Shown here piece by piece: positions 63,335 through 64,000 of a stretch of 64,000 nt of DNA (position 1 is the stretch's first letter; each line of letters starts with the position of its first letter). The stretch spans positions 310,001-374,000 of the forward strand of contig NZ_CP135996.1 of assembly GCF_029211325.2 (NCBI RefSeq). The letters are read 5' to 3'. Below the pieces are notes generated by a model, which was given only the letters and a program-made list of their open reading frames with translations, ran no database searches and was not told where the DNA came from. A program made the position numbers and the translations under genes. The DNA is from Caproicibacterium argilliputei (GTDB lineage Bacteria; Bacillota; Clostridia; Oscillospirales; Acutalibacteraceae).

Positions 63335-64000
63335 TCAGCCGACGATAATTTTTCCTTCCGGCAGAACACTGTCGGCGTGCAGATGACCGCGCCGCAGCGA
63401 AATGGCAAGGCCGAGGGAAAGCGGCCCCACACGGCCAATGTACATCATGAGAATCAGCGCAATTTTAGACACAGCCGACAAACGCGGTGTCACACCGGCA
63501 GATAATCCTACAGTGCCAAATGCACTGGTCGCTTCAAACAGCGCGTCAACACCGTTAATCTGTGGGTCAAATGTGGTGATGATGCCGGTGACAATCAGCA
63601 GCAGGCACATGGAGGCGCTGGTGATGGCAAGCGCGCGGTACACAGTGAATTTGTCAATCCGGCGGTGGATGAAGATGGTGTCTTCCTTGCCACGCAGGAT
63701 GGAAACAACGGTGCAGACCAACACCAGGACAGTTGTGGTCTTAATGCCGCCGCCGGTGGAGCCGGGCGCCGCGCCGATGAACATCAACAGTACGGTGAAG
63801 AGCTTTGTAAAGTCATGTTCCTGTGCAATATTAACAGAGGCGAAGCCGGCGGTGCGCGCGGAAATGGACTGGAACAGAGCGGCATTCAGCTTTGCGCCGA
63901 AGTCCGGCAGATTTTTCAGCGTATTGTCGTACTCCAGAATGAAAAAGACAAGGGTGCCCAGCACAATCAGCAGTGCCGCCATGAGCAGCACAACACGGGA
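63335..64000 (-). CDS. TrkH/KtrB potassium channel subunit, C-terminal part (cut by window end)
   Basis: About 222 residues of the C-terminal half; the 5' part lies beyond 64000. P-loop/selectivity segments SISARTAGFASVNI and ATSAFGTVGLSAG, with MYIGRVGPLSLGLA near the end. Membrane protein that conducts K+ under control of the TrkA proteins encoded convergently. Confidence 0.9.
   Translation of the reverse strand, partial: SRVVLLMAALLIVLGTLVFFILEYDNTLKNLPDFGAKLNAALFQSISARTAGFASVNIAQEHDFTKLFTVLLMFIGAAPGSTGGGIKTTTVLVLVCTVVSILRGKEDTIFIHRRIDKFTVYRALAITSASMCLLLIVTGIITTFDPQINGVDALFEATSAFGTVGLSAGVTPRLSAVSKIALILMMYIGRVGPLSLGLAISLRRGHLHADSVLPEGKIIVG

Noticed and set aside
1..64000. CRISPR arrays, insertion sequences, prophage genes, tRNA genes
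   Set aside because: I looked for regular repeats, transposase or integrase motifs and tRNA-like sequences and found none I could support.

Overview
The window looks like a chromosomal segment of a Gram-positive, moderately GC-rich anaerobe of class Clostridia, most likely Oscillospiraceae/Ruminococcaceae. This is inferred from gene content and order: the uninterrupted Firmicutes-type S10-spc-alpha ribosomal cluster, a zinc-type S14, a T-box leader, a class A RNase P RNA, an archaeal-type prolyl-tRNA synthetase, and a lactate dehydrogenase/acyl-CoA dehydrogenase/Etf cluster. The last recalls lactate-using, chain-elongating relatives such as Caproicibacterium/Caproiciproducens. The genus is an inference; no search was run.

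Layout. 1-4.7 kb: FAD-linked lactate (2-hydroxyacid) dehydrogenase, acyl-CoA dehydrogenase, EtfB and EtfA behind one promoter and a FadR-type operator. 4.9-9.6 kb: a decayed gene, a BAAT-type acyl-CoA hydrolase with its MarR regulator (51-base perfect palindrome at the promoter), and a TetR/DHA2 efflux pair of LmrA/LmrB type; the TetR gene appears to start at ATC. 9.8-13.6 kb: isoleucine T-box followed by ilvB, ilvN and ilvA. 13.7-16.4 kb: a MATE/SpoVB-like flippase and prmA. 16.3-24.6 kb, minus strand: a nearly complete shikimate and aromatic amino acid block (aroE-aroK fusion; then a Phe-rich leader ORF with terminator; then aroF, tyrA, aroB, aroA, aroC, pheA) ending in a GNAT remnant. 24.7-31.2 kb: acpP, a Na+-pump decarboxylase beta/gamma-like pair, proS, a K+/H+ antiporter, and a GT8 glycosyltransferase.

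31.2-47.2 kb: the complete S10-spc-alpha supercluster, rpsJ to rplQ, including secY, adk, map, a KOW protein, infA and rpoA, closed by a strong terminator. 47.2-50.8 kb: small protein, threonine aldolase, a hypothetical protein, and an ECF sigma factor whose frame runs about 95 bases into a membrane-anchored partner gene. 50.8-54.8 kb: sulfur amino acid genes (metY with an upstream 38-codon basic ORF, a LysR regulator, and patB/malY with a LysR-type palindrome in the divergent promoter). 54.85-55.2 kb: rnpB. 55.3-60.4 kb: AIM24-family protein, AraC/GyrI-type regulator, TIGR04076-like protein, GNAT, a stand-alone FakA-like domain, a small membrane protein and nicotinate phosphoribosyltransferase. 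60.7-64 kb: a small HTH regulator behind a 230-base leader, a GNAT, two tandem TrkA-type subunits and, convergent, a TrkH channel cut by the window edge.

The best leads are the candidate ribosome-mediated (Phe) attenuator before aroF, the basic ORF upstream of metY, the ATC-start tetR, the MarR palindrome, and the free-standing FakA-like domain. I found no CRISPR array, prophage, insertion sequence or tRNA.
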